Below are positions 8,676 to 16,781 of a stretch of DNA of 64,000 bases, one piece after another. A program made the position numbers and the translations under genes. Under the pieces are notes generated by a model. That model did not search any database. It was given only the letters and a program-made list of their open reading frames with translations, and had not been told where the DNA came from. Position 1 is the first letter of the stretch. The number at the start of each line of letters is the position of its first letter. Origin of the DNA: Mycobacterium sp. GA-1841 (GTDB taxonomy: Bacteria; Actinomycetota; Actinomycetes; Mycobacteriales; Mycobacteriaceae); assembly GCF_001954135.1 (NCBI RefSeq), contig NZ_MBEQ01000017.1, positions 124,001 to 188,000 of the forward strand, written 5' to 3'.

Positions 8676-9200
8676 ATGCGTCGAGCGCCTGCGGTGAGTG
8701 TGGCGGCCGTCGTCGTGGCCACCGCACTCACCACAAGCGCCTGCGCCCACGCCGCTCCCGGACCCGCGCCGCCCGGCCCAGCCGAGACCACTGCGCCGCA
8801 ACCGCAGACGTCGTGCACCGAGAGTTTCAGTGGGGCTTTGACACCGGCTGAGCCGGGGCAGACGGGCAACGATCGCCGGCTGTTGCTGTGCGATGGCGCG
8901 GTCTGGCAGGCATTCGATGGTCCCTACCCCTCGTCGGACCGCTGGCTGACCACCGGGCCGCCACTGATCCTGCATGGTCAGGGCCGACGGAACCCGGACG
9001 CCAAGGCAGGCACCTGGTTGGGAATGCCACAGACCGCCGAGGCCCGGTGTCGCGCCGAGGTCGTCGACGTTCTGGGAGCCGGTCGCACATCGGAACCCGA
9101 AACCGTCAGCGCCGAACCGGGCCAGTCGCTGACCTTTGCGGTCAGCGATCACATGTTCACGACGACGCTCAGCGGCTACTGCCTGTGGGCGCGTAGCTGA
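8676..9200 (+). CDS. Putative lipoprotein
   Basis: This 174-residue protein has an N-terminal hydrophobic segment followed by the lipobox-like TSAC at about residues 20-23, and a Pro-rich stretch. It should be lipid-anchored on the outside of the membrane. The rest, with five further cysteines and no motif I recognise, is of unknown function. It lies 3 bp after the DUF4185 gene, so the two are very likely co-transcribed and may act together in the cell envelope. It converges on the DUF3145 gene with only 4 bp between stops. Confidence 0.75.
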   Translation: MRRAPAVSVAAVVVATALTTSACAHAAPGPAPPGPAETTAPQPQTSCTESFSGALTPAEPGQTGNDRRLLLCDGAVWQAFDGPYPSSDRWLTTGPPLILHGQGRRNPDAKAGTWLGMPQTAEARCRAEVVDVLGAGRTSEPETVSAEPGQSLTFAVSDHMFTTTLSGYCLWARS

Positions 9201-9204
9201 GGAG

Positions 9205-9717
9205 CTATCCGACGCCCCGGTTCAGCCAGGACACCTCGGCGCCGTCACCGCCGTTGCGGTAAGGCTCCAGCGATTCGTCCCAGGCGGTACCGAGCACGGT
9301 GTCCAGTTCGGCCGCCAACATGTCGGCGCCGCCGGCCATCAGGGCGCGCAGTCGCATCTCGCCGACCATCACGTCCCCGTTGGCACTCATCGCGCCGCTC
9401 CACAGCCCGAGTTGTGGGGTGTGGCACCAACGGTGGCCGTCCACGCCGGCGCTGGGATCTTCGGTCACCTCGAAGCGCAGCACAGACCAGGAGCGCAGGG
9501 CATTGGCCAGCTGCGCCCCGGTGCCGACGGGCCCGACCCAGTTGGTCACCGCGCGCAACTGGCCAGGCATGGCCGGTTGCGGGGTCCATTTCAGGTTCGC
9601 CCGCGCCGACAGGGTCGACGACAACGCCCACTCAACATGCGGGCAAACCGCCGCGGGTGAGGCGTGGACATACACCACGCCCGTCGCCGCGTCGGCGAAC
9701 TGATTCGACGCACGCAT
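9205..9717 (-). CDS. DUF3145 family protein
   Basis: The 170-residue product begins MRASNQFADAATGVVYVHAS, which I recognise as the conserved start of the actinobacterial DUF3145 family. It has many tryptophans and no signal peptide or membrane segment, so it is probably cytoplasmic. No biochemical function is established as far as I know. The start has a clear GAAGGAG ribosome site upstream. It stands alone on the minus strand between the convergent lipoprotein gene and a 115-bp gap before the serine hydrolase gene. Confidence 0.85.
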   Translation of the reverse strand: MRASNQFADAATGVVYVHASPAAVCPHVEWALSSTLSARANLKWTPQPAMPGQLRAVTNWVGPVGTGAQLANALRSWSVLRFEVTEDPSAGVDGHRWCHTPQLGLWSGAMSANGDVMVGEMRLRALMAGGADMLAAELDTVLGTAWDESLEPYRNGGDGAEVSWLNRGVG

Positions 9718-9832
9718 CTGCTACTCCTTCGGCTCACGAGGGACGTCTTCCCCAACGACCTAGTGATTCCGATCGAGCATGCAGTTGTGTGTGCCGCGCG
9801 TGTCTATTGTGCCCTGTGAGGCTGGTGTTGCG

Positions 9833-10666
9833 CTAGTCTGTGCCGTTTTCTCTCAGCACACCATCAGATATGGCCGGCCACAGCGCGTAGGTCCAATCGC
9901 CGAAGTCACGGTCGGTGAGCACCACCAAGGCCAGGTCAACGGCCGGATCCACCCACAGGAACGTGCCCGACTGACCGAAATGCCCGAAGGTGCGCGGGGA
10001 GTTTGCCGACCCGGTCCAGTGCGGCGATTTGCCATTCCGCAGCTCGAAGCCGAGCCCCCAGTCGTTGGGACGTTGCGCCCCGAACCCCGGCAACACGCCG
10101 TCGAGTCCGGGAAACTGCACGGCCACCGACTCGGCGTGCAGTTGCTCCGAGACCAGCCTCGGCCGCAACAGTTCGACGGCAAACGCCGCCAGATCTGCAA
10201 CGCTCGAGGCCACCCCGAACCCGGCCGCCTGCGCCCCGCCCGACAACTGCGACGCCGTCATGCGCAGCGGCTCGAACACCGCCTCGGTGAGATAGCTGCC
10301 GAACTCGATGCCCGCTGCCTCCTCGACGGCGCGGGCCAACAACTCGAAACCGTAATTGGAGTAGATGCGGCGCTGCCCCGGCCGGGCGAGCACGTCGGCC
10401 GAACGCATCGACACGCCAGATGCGTGCGCCAACAGATGACGAACGGTCGACCCGGGCGGGCCGGCTGGGGTGTCGAGTTCGACCGCGCCCTCCTCGACGG
10501 CGACCTGCACCGCACGGGCCACGAGCGGTTTGGTCACCGAGGCCAGGGTAAAGACCTTGCCGGTGTCGCCGTGGCTGGCCAGCATCCCAGATGGTCCCAC
10601 CACTGCCGCAGCCGCCGAGCCGACGGGCCAGTCGTCAATGACCGAGAGGACATCTGTAGCGCTCAT
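9833..10666 (-). CDS. Serine hydrolase of the beta-lactamase/class C fold
   Basis: This 277-residue protein has the serine-hydrolase SVTK motif (SxxK nucleophile) in FTLASVTKPLVARA at about residues 41-54, and the YSNYGFELL motif (YxN) near 108-116. This is the layout of beta-lactamase-related esterases and DD-peptidase-like enzymes. There is no signal peptide, so a cytoplasmic esterase-like role is more likely than peptidoglycan work. It follows the TPR-like gene by 11 bp on the same strand and is in the position of Rv2257c, next to the mscR locus. The substrate is unknown. Confidence 0.8.
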   Translation of the reverse strand: MSATDVLSVIDDWPVGSAAAAVVGPSGMLASHGDTGKVFTLASVTKPLVARAVQVAVEEGAVELDTPAGPPGSTVRHLLAHASGVSMRSADVLARPGQRRIYSNYGFELLARAVEEAAGIEFGSYLTEAVFEPLRMTASQLSGGAQAAGFGVASSVADLAAFAVELLRPRLVSEQLHAESVAVQFPGLDGVLPGFGAQRPNDWGLGFELRNGKSPHWTGSANSPRTFGHFGQSGTFLWVDPAVDLALVVLTDRDFGDWTYALWPAISDGVLRENGTD

Positions 10667-10677
10667 CGCGCGTAAAT

Positions 10678-11562
10678 CTATCGGGCCCGCCCCAGATTCC
10701 GGGACAGCAGTTCCTCCACCATGCCCGCGGCGACCGCATCCACCTCGGCGACCAGGCGACGCAGTCCGACCACTCGCCGGACCAGTTCGTGGGGATCGGC
10801 ATTCGTCGCTGTCGAGAGCCGGTGCACGTCACACACCGCGCGATAGGCGGACTGGGCGGATTCGGGTTCGGTGGCCTCACACCACCGCTGCATGGATTGC
10901 GTCCACGCCTCCGATCGCGCCCCGGCACCTCGACCCTGTGCGAGAGCCAATGCCCTCCGGTACACATCGCCGGCCCATTCCACCGGCACCGGATCGTCGA
11001 GCACCGGAAGAAGCACGTCGTCCAAGATCAGGTAGCCGCCCGGGTCACCGGCGGTCACAGCGGCCATACCGGTCAGCGCCCGCGCGAGCGTCTTGAGGGC
11101 GGCGTCGTCGAGTTTCTCCGCGATCTCCGCCAACTGGCGTGTCGCCGTGGAGAATTGCGTGGTGTCGCCCGCGTCGGCCGCGGCCACCGCAAGGAGGTAG
11201 GCCAGGTAGCCGTGAGCGGCGGTCTCCGGGAGACCGTCGAGCAGTAACCGCGCGCGTTGCGCCCAGCTGCCGGCCGGCGCCAGATGACCGCGGGACAGCC
11301 AGGCCAGGCCGAGTTCGGCGGCCTTCATCGCCGCCTGCACCGGGTCGGTACGCAGCAGCCGGGTGTGCACCTGCTCGTTGATCCGGACCGACTCGCGCCC
11401 ATGCCCCTGACGCCACGCCGCCGAGGCGTACACGGCCAGATCATCGGTGTCGAGGCCTTGCACGCCGTCGACGCGGCTGAAGGATTCGTAACTGGTATGC
11501 CAGTCATTTCGCCGGTATGCCGACCGTGCAACCACCAGCAGTTGAGTTCGATCATCGACCAC
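10678..11562 (-). CDS. Helical TPR-like protein of unknown function
   Basis: A 294-residue, Ala/Leu-rich helical protein that looks like a run of tetratricopeptide-type hairpins, similar to the C-terminal part of large LuxR-type regulators but without a DNA-binding domain or ATPase. I chose GTG 11562 because TACCGT (-10 box, minus strand 11573-11568) lies 5 nt upstream, which fits a leaderless transcript. The frame stays open much further upstream, but that part runs antisense through mscR and is an artefact of high GC. It is divergent from mscR and probably co-transcribed with the serine hydrolase gene. It may act as a protein-binding or regulatory partner. Confidence 0.65.
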   Translation of the reverse strand: MVDDRTQLLVVARSAYRRNDWHTSYESFSRVDGVQGLDTDDLAVYASAAWRQGHGRESVRINEQVHTRLLRTDPVQAAMKAAELGLAWLSRGHLAPAGSWAQRARLLLDGLPETAAHGYLAYLLAVAAADAGDTTQFSTATRQLAEIAEKLDDAALKTLARALTGMAAVTAGDPGGYLILDDVLLPVLDDPVPVEWAGDVYRRALALAQGRGAGARSEAWTQSMQRWCEATEPESAQSAYRAVCDVHRLSTATNADPHELVRRVVGLRRLVAEVDAVAAGMVEELLSRNLGRAR

Positions 11563-11567
11563 AACCC

Positions 11568-11573
11568 ACGGTA
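11568..11573 (-). promoter_or_regulatory. -10 box of the TPR-like gene (leaderless)
   Basis: TACCGT on the minus strand is followed by five bases and GTG 11562. This spacing is typical of mycobacterial leaderless promoters and is the main reason for the chosen start. Confidence 0.5.
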
Positions 11574-11626
11574 ACGCGGCGGCGCTCGGGCAGGCCGGAA
11601 TTCGGTCCGCGGCGATACCCCGATAC

Positions 11627-11664
11627 AAATTGGACACCTGTCCGGTTTGCATTAGGTTGTAGGC
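11627..11664 (+). promoter_or_regulatory. mscR promoter with overlapping inverted repeat
   Basis: The -35 box TTGGAC (11630-11635) and -10 box TAGGTT (11653-11658) are 17 bp apart, and the -10 box ends 6 nt before ATG 11665. A dyad, GGACA-CC-TGTCC (11632-11643), with outer AAA (11627-11629) and TTT (11646-11648), covers the -35 box and the spacer. A repressor bound there would block polymerase. The cognate regulator is not identified. Confidence 0.65.
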
Positions 11665-12753
11665 ATGAGCCAGACGGTGCGTGGAGTGATTTCTCGGTCC
11701 AAAGGCCAGCCGGTCGAGCTGGTCGACATTGTCATCCCCGATCCGGGGCCCGGTGAGGTGGTGGTCGACATCATCGCCTGCGGGGTGTGCCATACCGATC
11801 TGACCTACCGCGAGGGTGGCATCAACGACGAGTACCCGTTCCTGCTGGGCCATGAGGCTGCGGGCACGGTCGAAGCCGTCGGCGAAGGCGTCACCAACGT
11901 CGAACCCGGGGACTTCGTCATCCTGAACTGGCGCGCGGTGTGCGGGCAGTGCCGCGCCTGCAAGCGGGGCCGTCCGCACCTGTGCTTCGACACCCACAAC
12001 GCCGCCCAGAAGATGACCCTGACCGACGGCACCGAACTGACCCCCGCGCTGGGCATCGGCGCGTTCGCCGACAAGACCCTGGTGCACGAAGGACAGTGCA
12101 CCAAGGTCGATTCGGCCGCTGATCCGGCGGTCGCCGGGCTGTTGGGCTGCGGGGTCATGGCCGGCATCGGTGCGGCGATCAACACCGGCGCGGTGACCCG
12201 TGACGACACGGTCGCGGTGATCGGCTGCGGCGGCGTGGGCGACGCCGCGATCGCCGGCGCCGCACTGGTCGGCGCCAAGAAGATCATCGCGGTCGACACC
12301 GACAACAAGAAACTGGATTGGGCCCGCGATTTCGGCGCCACCCACACCATCAACGCCCGGGAACTGGATGCGGTGGAGACCATTCAGGACCTCACCGACG
12401 GATTCGGTGCCGATGTGGTGATCGATGCGGTCGGGCGCCCCGAGACCTGGAAGCAGGCGTTCTACGCGCGCGATCTGGCCGGCACCGTGGTGCTCGTCGG
12501 CGTCCCGACTCCCGACATGAAGCTCGAGATGCCGTTGGTCGACTTCTTCTCCCGCGGCGGTTCGTTGAAGTCCTCCTGGTATGGCGACTGCCTGCCCGAG
12601 CGTGACTTCCCCACCCTGATCTCGCTGTACCTGCAGGGCCGGCTGCCGTTGGAGAAGTTCGTCTCTGAACGCATCGGCTTGGACGCCGTCGAGGAGGCGT
12701 TCCACAAGATGCACAACGGTGAGGTGCTGCGCTCGGTGGTGGTGCTGAAATGA
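11665..12753 (+). CDS. mscR: S-nitrosomycothiol reductase / mycothiol-dependent formaldehyde dehydrogenase
   Basis: This 362-residue zinc-dependent class III alcohol dehydrogenase is MscR. It oxidises the mycothiol adduct of formaldehyde and reduces S-nitrosomycothiol with NAD(H), giving protection against formaldehyde and nitric oxide. The catalytic zinc site is seen in CGVCHTD (about residues 39-45) and in the LLGHEAAG segment. The structural zinc lobe has four cysteines in [15 protein letters not shown]. The Rossmann GxGGxG motif is near residue 190. The stop overlaps the start of the metallo-hydrolase gene (ATGA), as in Rv2259-Rv2260. Transcription appears leaderless from a well-formed promoter. 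Confidence 0.92.
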   Translation: MSQTVRGVISRSKGQPVELVDIVIPDPGPGEVVVDIIACGVCHTDLTYREGGINDEYPFLLGHEAAGTVEAVGEGVTNVEPGDFVILNWRAVCGQCRACKRGRPHLCFDTHNAAQKMTLTDGTELTPALGIGAFADKTLVHEGQCTKVDSAADPAVAGLLGCGVMAGIGAAINTGAVTRDDTVAVIGCGGVGDAAIAGAALVGAKKIIAVDTDNKKLDWARDFGATHTINARELDAVETIQDLTDGFGADVVIDAVGRPETWKQAFYARDLAGTVVLVGVPTPDMKLEMPLVDFFSRGGSLKSSWYGDCLPERDFPTLISLYLQGRLPLEKFVSERIGLDAVEEAFHKMHNGEVLRSVVVLK

Positions 12754-13379
12754 CCGCATCAAACATCACCCGAGTCGTCACCAGCGGCACCTTCGAACTC
12801 GACGGCGGCTCGTGGGACGTCGACAACAACATCTGGCTCGTCGGCGACGACAAAGATGTGATCGTGTTCGACGCCGCCCACACCGCGGCGCCGATCATCG
12901 ACGCCGTGGGCGGTCGCAACGTCGTCGCGGTGGTGTGCACGCACGGGCACAATGACCACATCACTGTGGCGCCCGAGCTGGGCGAGGCACTGGACGCGCC
13001 GGTGCTGTTGCACCCGGCCGACGAGATGCTGTGGCGAATGACGCACCTCGACAAGGAGTTCCGCACCGTCGAGGAGGGCCAGGTGCTGCGCGCCGGCGGC
13101 ATCGAGCTGCACGCACTGCACACGCCTGGGCACTCCCCCGGTTCGGTGTGCTGGTCGATCCCCGAACTCAGCGCGGTGATCTCCGGTGACACGCTGTTCC
13201 AGGGCGGGCCGGGCGCCACCGGACGGTCGTTCTCCGATTTCCCGACGATTCTGGAGTCCATCTCCAAACGGCTGGGCATGCTGCCCGGCGAGACGGTGGT
13301 CTACACCGGGCATGGGGACACCACCACGATCGGGGACGAGATCGTGCATTACGACGAGTGGGTCGCCCGCGGGCACTGA
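12750..13379 (+). CDS. Metallo-beta-lactamase fold hydrolase (MscR partner)
   Basis: The 209-residue product has the zinc-binding signature THGHNDH at about residues 66-72, further ligands in HTPGHSPGS (about 123-131), an SGDTLF motif, and a C-terminal TGHGDTT. It is a small single-domain metallo-beta-lactamase-fold hydrolase of the glyoxalase II type. It is translated through an ATGA overlap with mscR, and this pairing is conserved (Rv2260). It may hydrolyse the S-formylmycothiol ester made by MscR, completing formaldehyde detoxification. That step is inferred from context and family. Confidence 0.88.
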   Translation: MTASNITRVVTSGTFELDGGSWDVDNNIWLVGDDKDVIVFDAAHTAAPIIDAVGGRNVVAVVCTHGHNDHITVAPELGEALDAPVLLHPADEMLWRMTHLDKEFRTVEEGQVLRAGGIELHALHTPGHSPGSVCWSIPELSAVISGDTLFQGGPGATGRSFSDFPTILESISKRLGMLPGETVVYTGHGDTTTIGDEIVHYDEWVARGH

Positions 13380-13444
13380 TTCGATTGCGATCACGCTGAG
13401 CCAGTTCCTTAACACCGTGCCGACGCGTGCCGATAGTGGCAGCC

Positions 13445-14818
13445 ATGACGACTTCGCATGGGCGTACCGCAGCGGTGATCGGCGCCGGGCAGACCGGTGT
13501 CACCGCCGCACTTGGGCTGCTGGACAACGGCTTTGACGTCACCCTCTACAGCAATCGGGACCAGCTCAGCCTGCGCAACGATGTCCCGGCCACCGGCACC
13601 GCGCTGATCTTCCGAGCGGCGCAGCGGGCCGAGGAGAGCCTTGGGCTCAACACTTATTTGGCCACAGCCCCGACATCGACCGGTGAGAGCGTCCGCGTGG
13701 TCGAGGGGTCGGGTCCCGACCGCACCGAGGAGATCGCGTTCGACGCCGCCTTCGACGGGTTCGTCGGCATCGCGGTGGACACCCGCCTCAAGGCCGATGA
13801 CCGGCTCACGCTCTTCCAGCAGCGCGGCGGGCGGTTCGTCGTCGAAGCCGTCGATCCGCAGCGCCTCGACCGCATCGCCGCGGACTCCGACCTGACCCTG
13901 GTGGCCACCGGTCGCGACGGATTGTCGTCGCTGTTTCCGGTCGACCCGGCACGCTCTGCCTACGACCGGCCCCAACGCAGCCTGTTGACCGTCACCACGA
14001 CCGGGTTGCCGCACAGCCCAGAGGCTTTCGCCCACCGTGGGCCCTCCGGTGGGCGCCACAGCGCCTTGACCGTGGTGACTGACCAGGGTGAAGCATGGTG
14101 GGGCGGCTACCTTCACAAAGACGCCGGCCCGACGTGGGCGTTCCTGGGCTGGGCCCGTCCGGGCAGCGACTGGGAACGCCGCTTCGCCGGCGCCGACAGC
14201 GCGCAGTCGGCGCTCGACATCGTCGCCGCCCTGCACCGCGATTACATCGACTGGGATCTTCCGGAGGTCAACGAGCTCACGATCATCGAGGACGATCCGC
14301 ACTCGTGGTTGAAGGGGGCGGTCACCCAGGTGGTGCGCAGCGGCGTGGGCCGCACCGCCAACGGCCATCCCGTGGCGGCCCTCGGCGATACCGCGGTCTC
14401 CTATGATCCGATCGCCGGGCAGGGCGCGCAGGGTGGGTTGGTGCAGGCCGCTGCGTTGGTACGTCAGGCGGCCGGTCACGAGGGACCGTTCGACGAAGCC
14501 TGGCTGCGCGAGACGTTCGAGGAGTTCTACGCGGACCGGGCGCGCGCCGCGCAACTGGTGACCCGGTTGTTCCTGTCCGATCCGGAACTGGCCGAATACG
14601 GCAACCTGTTCTTCGCCGCGGCCCAGGGCAGCCCCCGCTTCGCCACCAAACTGTATGGTCTGCTGGATGATCCGCGGCCGGTCGAATCACTCACCTCCGA
14701 GGCCGCGGCCAGGCAATTGATCAGCGACTTCGCCGGTGAATCCGCCGACGCGCTGTTGGCGCGGTTCGTCCCGGCGGGCCCGTTTCAGCGGTCCGGTCTG
14801 CCCCGCCGGGCCGCGTGA
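13445..14818 (+). CDS. FAD-dependent monooxygenase, styrene monooxygenase StyA-like
   Basis: A 457-residue flavoprotein with the N-terminal FAD motif GAGQTG at about residues 13-18 and a DTRLKADD segment further in. The overall layout is that of StyA-type epoxidases, which use FADH2 supplied by a separate reductase to make epoxides or hydroxylated products. No StyB-like flavin reductase gene lies next to it, so the reductant must come from elsewhere. ATG 13445 is preferred over ATG 13427 because it begins just before the conserved Rossmann strand. It could be co-transcribed with mscR, 65 bp downstream. The natural substrate is unknown. Confidence 0.75.
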   Translation: MTTSHGRTAAVIGAGQTGVTAALGLLDNGFDVTLYSNRDQLSLRNDVPATGTALIFRAAQRAEESLGLNTYLATAPTSTGESVRVVEGSGPDRTEEIAFDAAFDGFVGIAVDTRLKADDRLTLFQQRGGRFVVEAVDPQRLDRIAADSDLTLVATGRDGLSSLFPVDPARSAYDRPQRSLLTVTTTGLPHSPEAFAHRGPSGGRHSALTVVTDQGEAWWGGYLHKDAGPTWAFLGWARPGSDWERRFAGADSAQSALDIVAALHRDYIDWDLPEVNELTIIEDDPHSWLKGAVTQVVRSGVGRTANGHPVAALGDTAVSYDPIAGQGAQGGLVQAAALVRQAAGHEGPFDEAWLRETFEEFYADRARAAQLVTRLFLSDPELAEYGNLFFAAAQGSPRFATKLYGLLDDPRPVESLTSEAAARQLISDFAGESADALLARFVPAGPFQRSGLPRRAA

Positions 14819-14836
14819 GAGGACCGCTCGCGGGCC

Positions 14837-15601
14837 TCAGCTGTCCAGGATCCGGCGTTTCTCGGCCTCGAACTCCGCTTCGGTCAGCGCCCCGCTGTCA
14901 CGTAGGGCGGTAATCGTTTTGAGTTGTTCGACCCTGATCGCCTGATCGTCGGGAACGTAGGTGGTCGAGGCCGGCCCGGGCGGGTAGGAACGGGCCGGCT
15001 CCGGCGGCGGCCAGGCCGCCACCGGGTCGCCGAACCCTTGCGGCGCCATCGGATAGGTGCGCTTACCAGAGCGCGTCGACCACACGATCGATGCGGCCAG
15101 TGCGCCGCCGGCCAACACCCCGAGGCCGACGAACGGCCACACCACCCAGTAGTACGGGCTGCTGTGACCGAAGACCAGTCGGGGCTGCTGAGATTCGAAC
15201 ACCGACGCGTTGGCGTTCACCCGGTACGCGCCGGCTTGCTTGATGTGCACGGTGAAGACTCGCACCGTGACCTCGCGGTTGCTTTTCGTCGAACTGCTCA
15301 CCGTGTCGGTGATGAGCGGCCGCTCGACGCCTGCCGGTGGATCGATGCTCAGTTGGATCGGAGGCACCAGCACCCCCTTGCCGCCGACGGTGAGGGTGTT
15401 GGCGCGGTAGCTGATGTCCACGTCGCCGGCCGGAAGATCCAGACTGGCCGATCCGGGCAGGGAGACTTCGCCGTAGGCGACGGGATCGGCGATCACGAAC
15501 GCGTTCACCATCAGCGATCCGACGCCGCCGAAGATCGCGACGGCAAGGGCGATGACCGACGCGATCATCGCGATCCGCGAGCCGCTGGGTCCGTTGCTCA
15601 T
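14837..15601 (-). CDS. SHOCT-domain membrane protein
   Basis: The 254-residue protein has a hydrophobic segment at about residues 10-35, an extracytoplasmic beta-rich domain of roughly 120 residues, a second membrane segment (VVWPFVGLGVLAGGALAASIVW) at about residues 155-176, and a cytoplasmic Pro-rich linker. It ends in a SHOCT motif (QLKTITALRDSGALTEAEF) near the C-terminus. SHOCT domains are short oligomerisation or membrane-protein-associated modules. The function is unknown. It faces a leaderless short ORF and the methyltransferase gene divergently, with 45 bp between the start codons. Confidence 0.78.
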   Translation of the reverse strand: MSNGPSGSRIAMIASVIALAVAIFGGVGSLMVNAFVIADPVAYGEVSLPGSASLDLPAGDVDISYRANTLTVGGKGVLVPPIQLSIDPPAGVERPLITDTVSSSTKSNREVTVRVFTVHIKQAGAYRVNANASVFESQQPRLVFGHSSPYYWVVWPFVGLGVLAGGALAASIVWSTRSGKRTYPMAPQGFGDPVAAWPPPEPARSYPPGPASTTYVPDDQAIRVEQLKTITALRDSGALTEAEFEAEKRRILDS

Positions 15602-15634
15602 CGCCGAAGTGTGCCACAGCCTCCGACGGCGGGT

Positions 15635-15640
15635 TACCGT
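15635..15640 (+). promoter_or_regulatory. -10 box of the leaderless short ORF
   Basis: TACCGT ends 6 nt before ATG 15647. This is the same geometry as the other leaderless promoters in this window. It points to transcription starting at the first base of the 22-codon ORF and running into the methyltransferase gene. Confidence 0.5.
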
Positions 15641-15646
15641 CGGAGT

Positions 15647-15715
15647 ATGCCTCGCAACGGCACCGACAACCTCGAGTCCGCCCGGCCGGCAGGCCGGTTG
15701 GTGCTGCGCAACTAG
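15647..15715 (+). CDS. Leaderless 22-codon upstream ORF
   Basis: A short frame encodes the peptide MPRNGTDNLESARPAGRLVL plus two residues, then stops at TAG 15713-15715. The next gene starts 2 bp later at ATG 15718. A -10 box TACCGT lies 6 nt before its ATG, so ribosomes would load here first. It looks like a translated leader that feeds ribosomes to the methyltransferase gene by coupling. It may sense arginine, leucine or another supply, but no codon run makes that obvious. It could instead be a chance ORF in a short 5' leader. Confidence 0.5.
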   Translation: MPRNGTDNLESARPAGRLVLRN

Positions 15716-15717
15716 TC

Positions 15718-16761
15718 ATGGCCAGACCGCGCCCAGCTGCGCCCCGCCCGCACACCGCCGGAATGACGTCGGCGATCAAGCTTCTCGAGGAAGCTGCACG
15801 TGCGGTGCCGATCCCGGAGCCACCGCAGCCGATCGTGGTCGCCGACTACGGGGCGGGTACGGCGCACAATTCGATGCAGCCGCTCAGCGCGGCGATCACC
15901 GCCATCCGCAGCCGGACCCGGCCCGAGCACTCGATTCTGGTGACGCACACCGACACCGCCGACAACGACTTCTCCACGATGTTCCGTGTGCTCCAGGACG
16001 ATCCGCAGTCTTATCAGCACAAGGATTCGGCCACGTTCAGCTCGGCGGTCGGCCAGTCGTTCTACACCCAGATTCTGCCGTCGAACTGTGTGCACCTGGG
16101 CTGGTCTGCCTGGGGAGTGGTGCGGTTGGGCCGGGTGCCGATGCCGGTCACCGACCACGTCGTCGCGGCGTACTGCAACGACGATCGGGTGCGCGCTGCC
16201 TATGCCCGGCAGGCCGCCCATGATTGGCATGAGTTCATCGCCTTCCGAGGGCGTGAGTTGTTTCCGGGCGGCCGCCTGGTGGTGCTGACGATCGGGCAGG
16301 CGGACGACGGCGATTTTGGCTACCACCCGTTGTTCCGGTCCATGGTGGACACGCTGGCCGAACTGCGCACCGACGGTCTGGTCAGTGACGACGAGGTCGC
16401 CGGGATGTCGCTGCCGATCGCCGGGCGCCGTGCCGTGGATTTCACCGCACCCTTCGCTCCGTCGGGGCGGTTCGAGCGGTTGGAGATCCAGCACCTGGAA
16501 CTGTTCGACGCCCAGGACCGTATCTTCAACGCCTACCGCAATGACCGGAACTCAACGGCTTTCGGCATCCGGTGGGCCGACTTCTGTCGCTTCACCGCGT
16601 TCGCCGATCTGGGCGCGGCACTCACCGGTGCCCCGGAACGGGTGCCGGCGTTCTACGAGCGGCTGCACGCCGGCATCGCGGCGCGGCTGTCCTCGGCTCC
16701 CGAGGAAATGCGGATTCCGATCGCGGCAGTGGTGTTGCAGAAGCGCCGCCGGACGTCGTGA
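15718..16761 (+). CDS. SABATH-type SAM-dependent carboxyl methyltransferase
   Basis: This 347-residue protein resembles the SABATH methyltransferases best known from plants, which methylate carboxyl groups of small acids such as salicylate or jasmonate. Visible features are the SAM-binding VVADYGAGTAHNS at about residues 41-53, the NDFSTMF motif near 82-88, and SFYTQILPSNCVHLGWS around 111-127 in the place of the family SFY...LFP...H..S region. The second methionine (ATG 15763) is an alternative start. Its acidic substrate is unknown. It may methylate a fatty or aromatic acid. The preceding short ORF ends 2 bp before this start. Confidence 0.75.
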   Translation: MARPRPAAPRPHTAGMTSAIKLLEEAARAVPIPEPPQPIVVADYGAGTAHNSMQPLSAAITAIRSRTRPEHSILVTHTDTADNDFSTMFRVLQDDPQSYQHKDSATFSSAVGQSFYTQILPSNCVHLGWSAWGVVRLGRVPMPVTDHVVAAYCNDDRVRAAYARQAAHDWHEFIAFRGRELFPGGRLVVLTIGQADDGDFGYHPLFRSMVDTLAELRTDGLVSDDEVAGMSLPIAGRRAVDFTAPFAPSGRFERLEIQHLELFDAQDRIFNAYRNDRNSTAFGIRWADFCRFTAFADLGAALTGAPERVPAFYERLHAGIAARLSSAPEEMRIPIAAVVLQKRRRTS

Positions 16762-16781
16762 TCACACCCGCCGAGTGATCA
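16759..16781. terminator. Short inverted repeat containing both convergent stop codons
   Basis: TGATCAC (16759-16765) and GTGATCA (16775-16781) form a 7-bp stem with a 9-nt loop. The left arm holds the methyltransferase stop and the right arm holds the ilvX stop on the other strand. It may act as a compact bidirectional terminator. The stem is short and there is no T-tract. Confidence 0.4.

Noticed and set aside
11563-12762. Upstream extension of the TPR-like gene through mscR
   Set aside because: The extension is antisense to mscR. A leaderless promoter just before GTG 11562 gives a better start.
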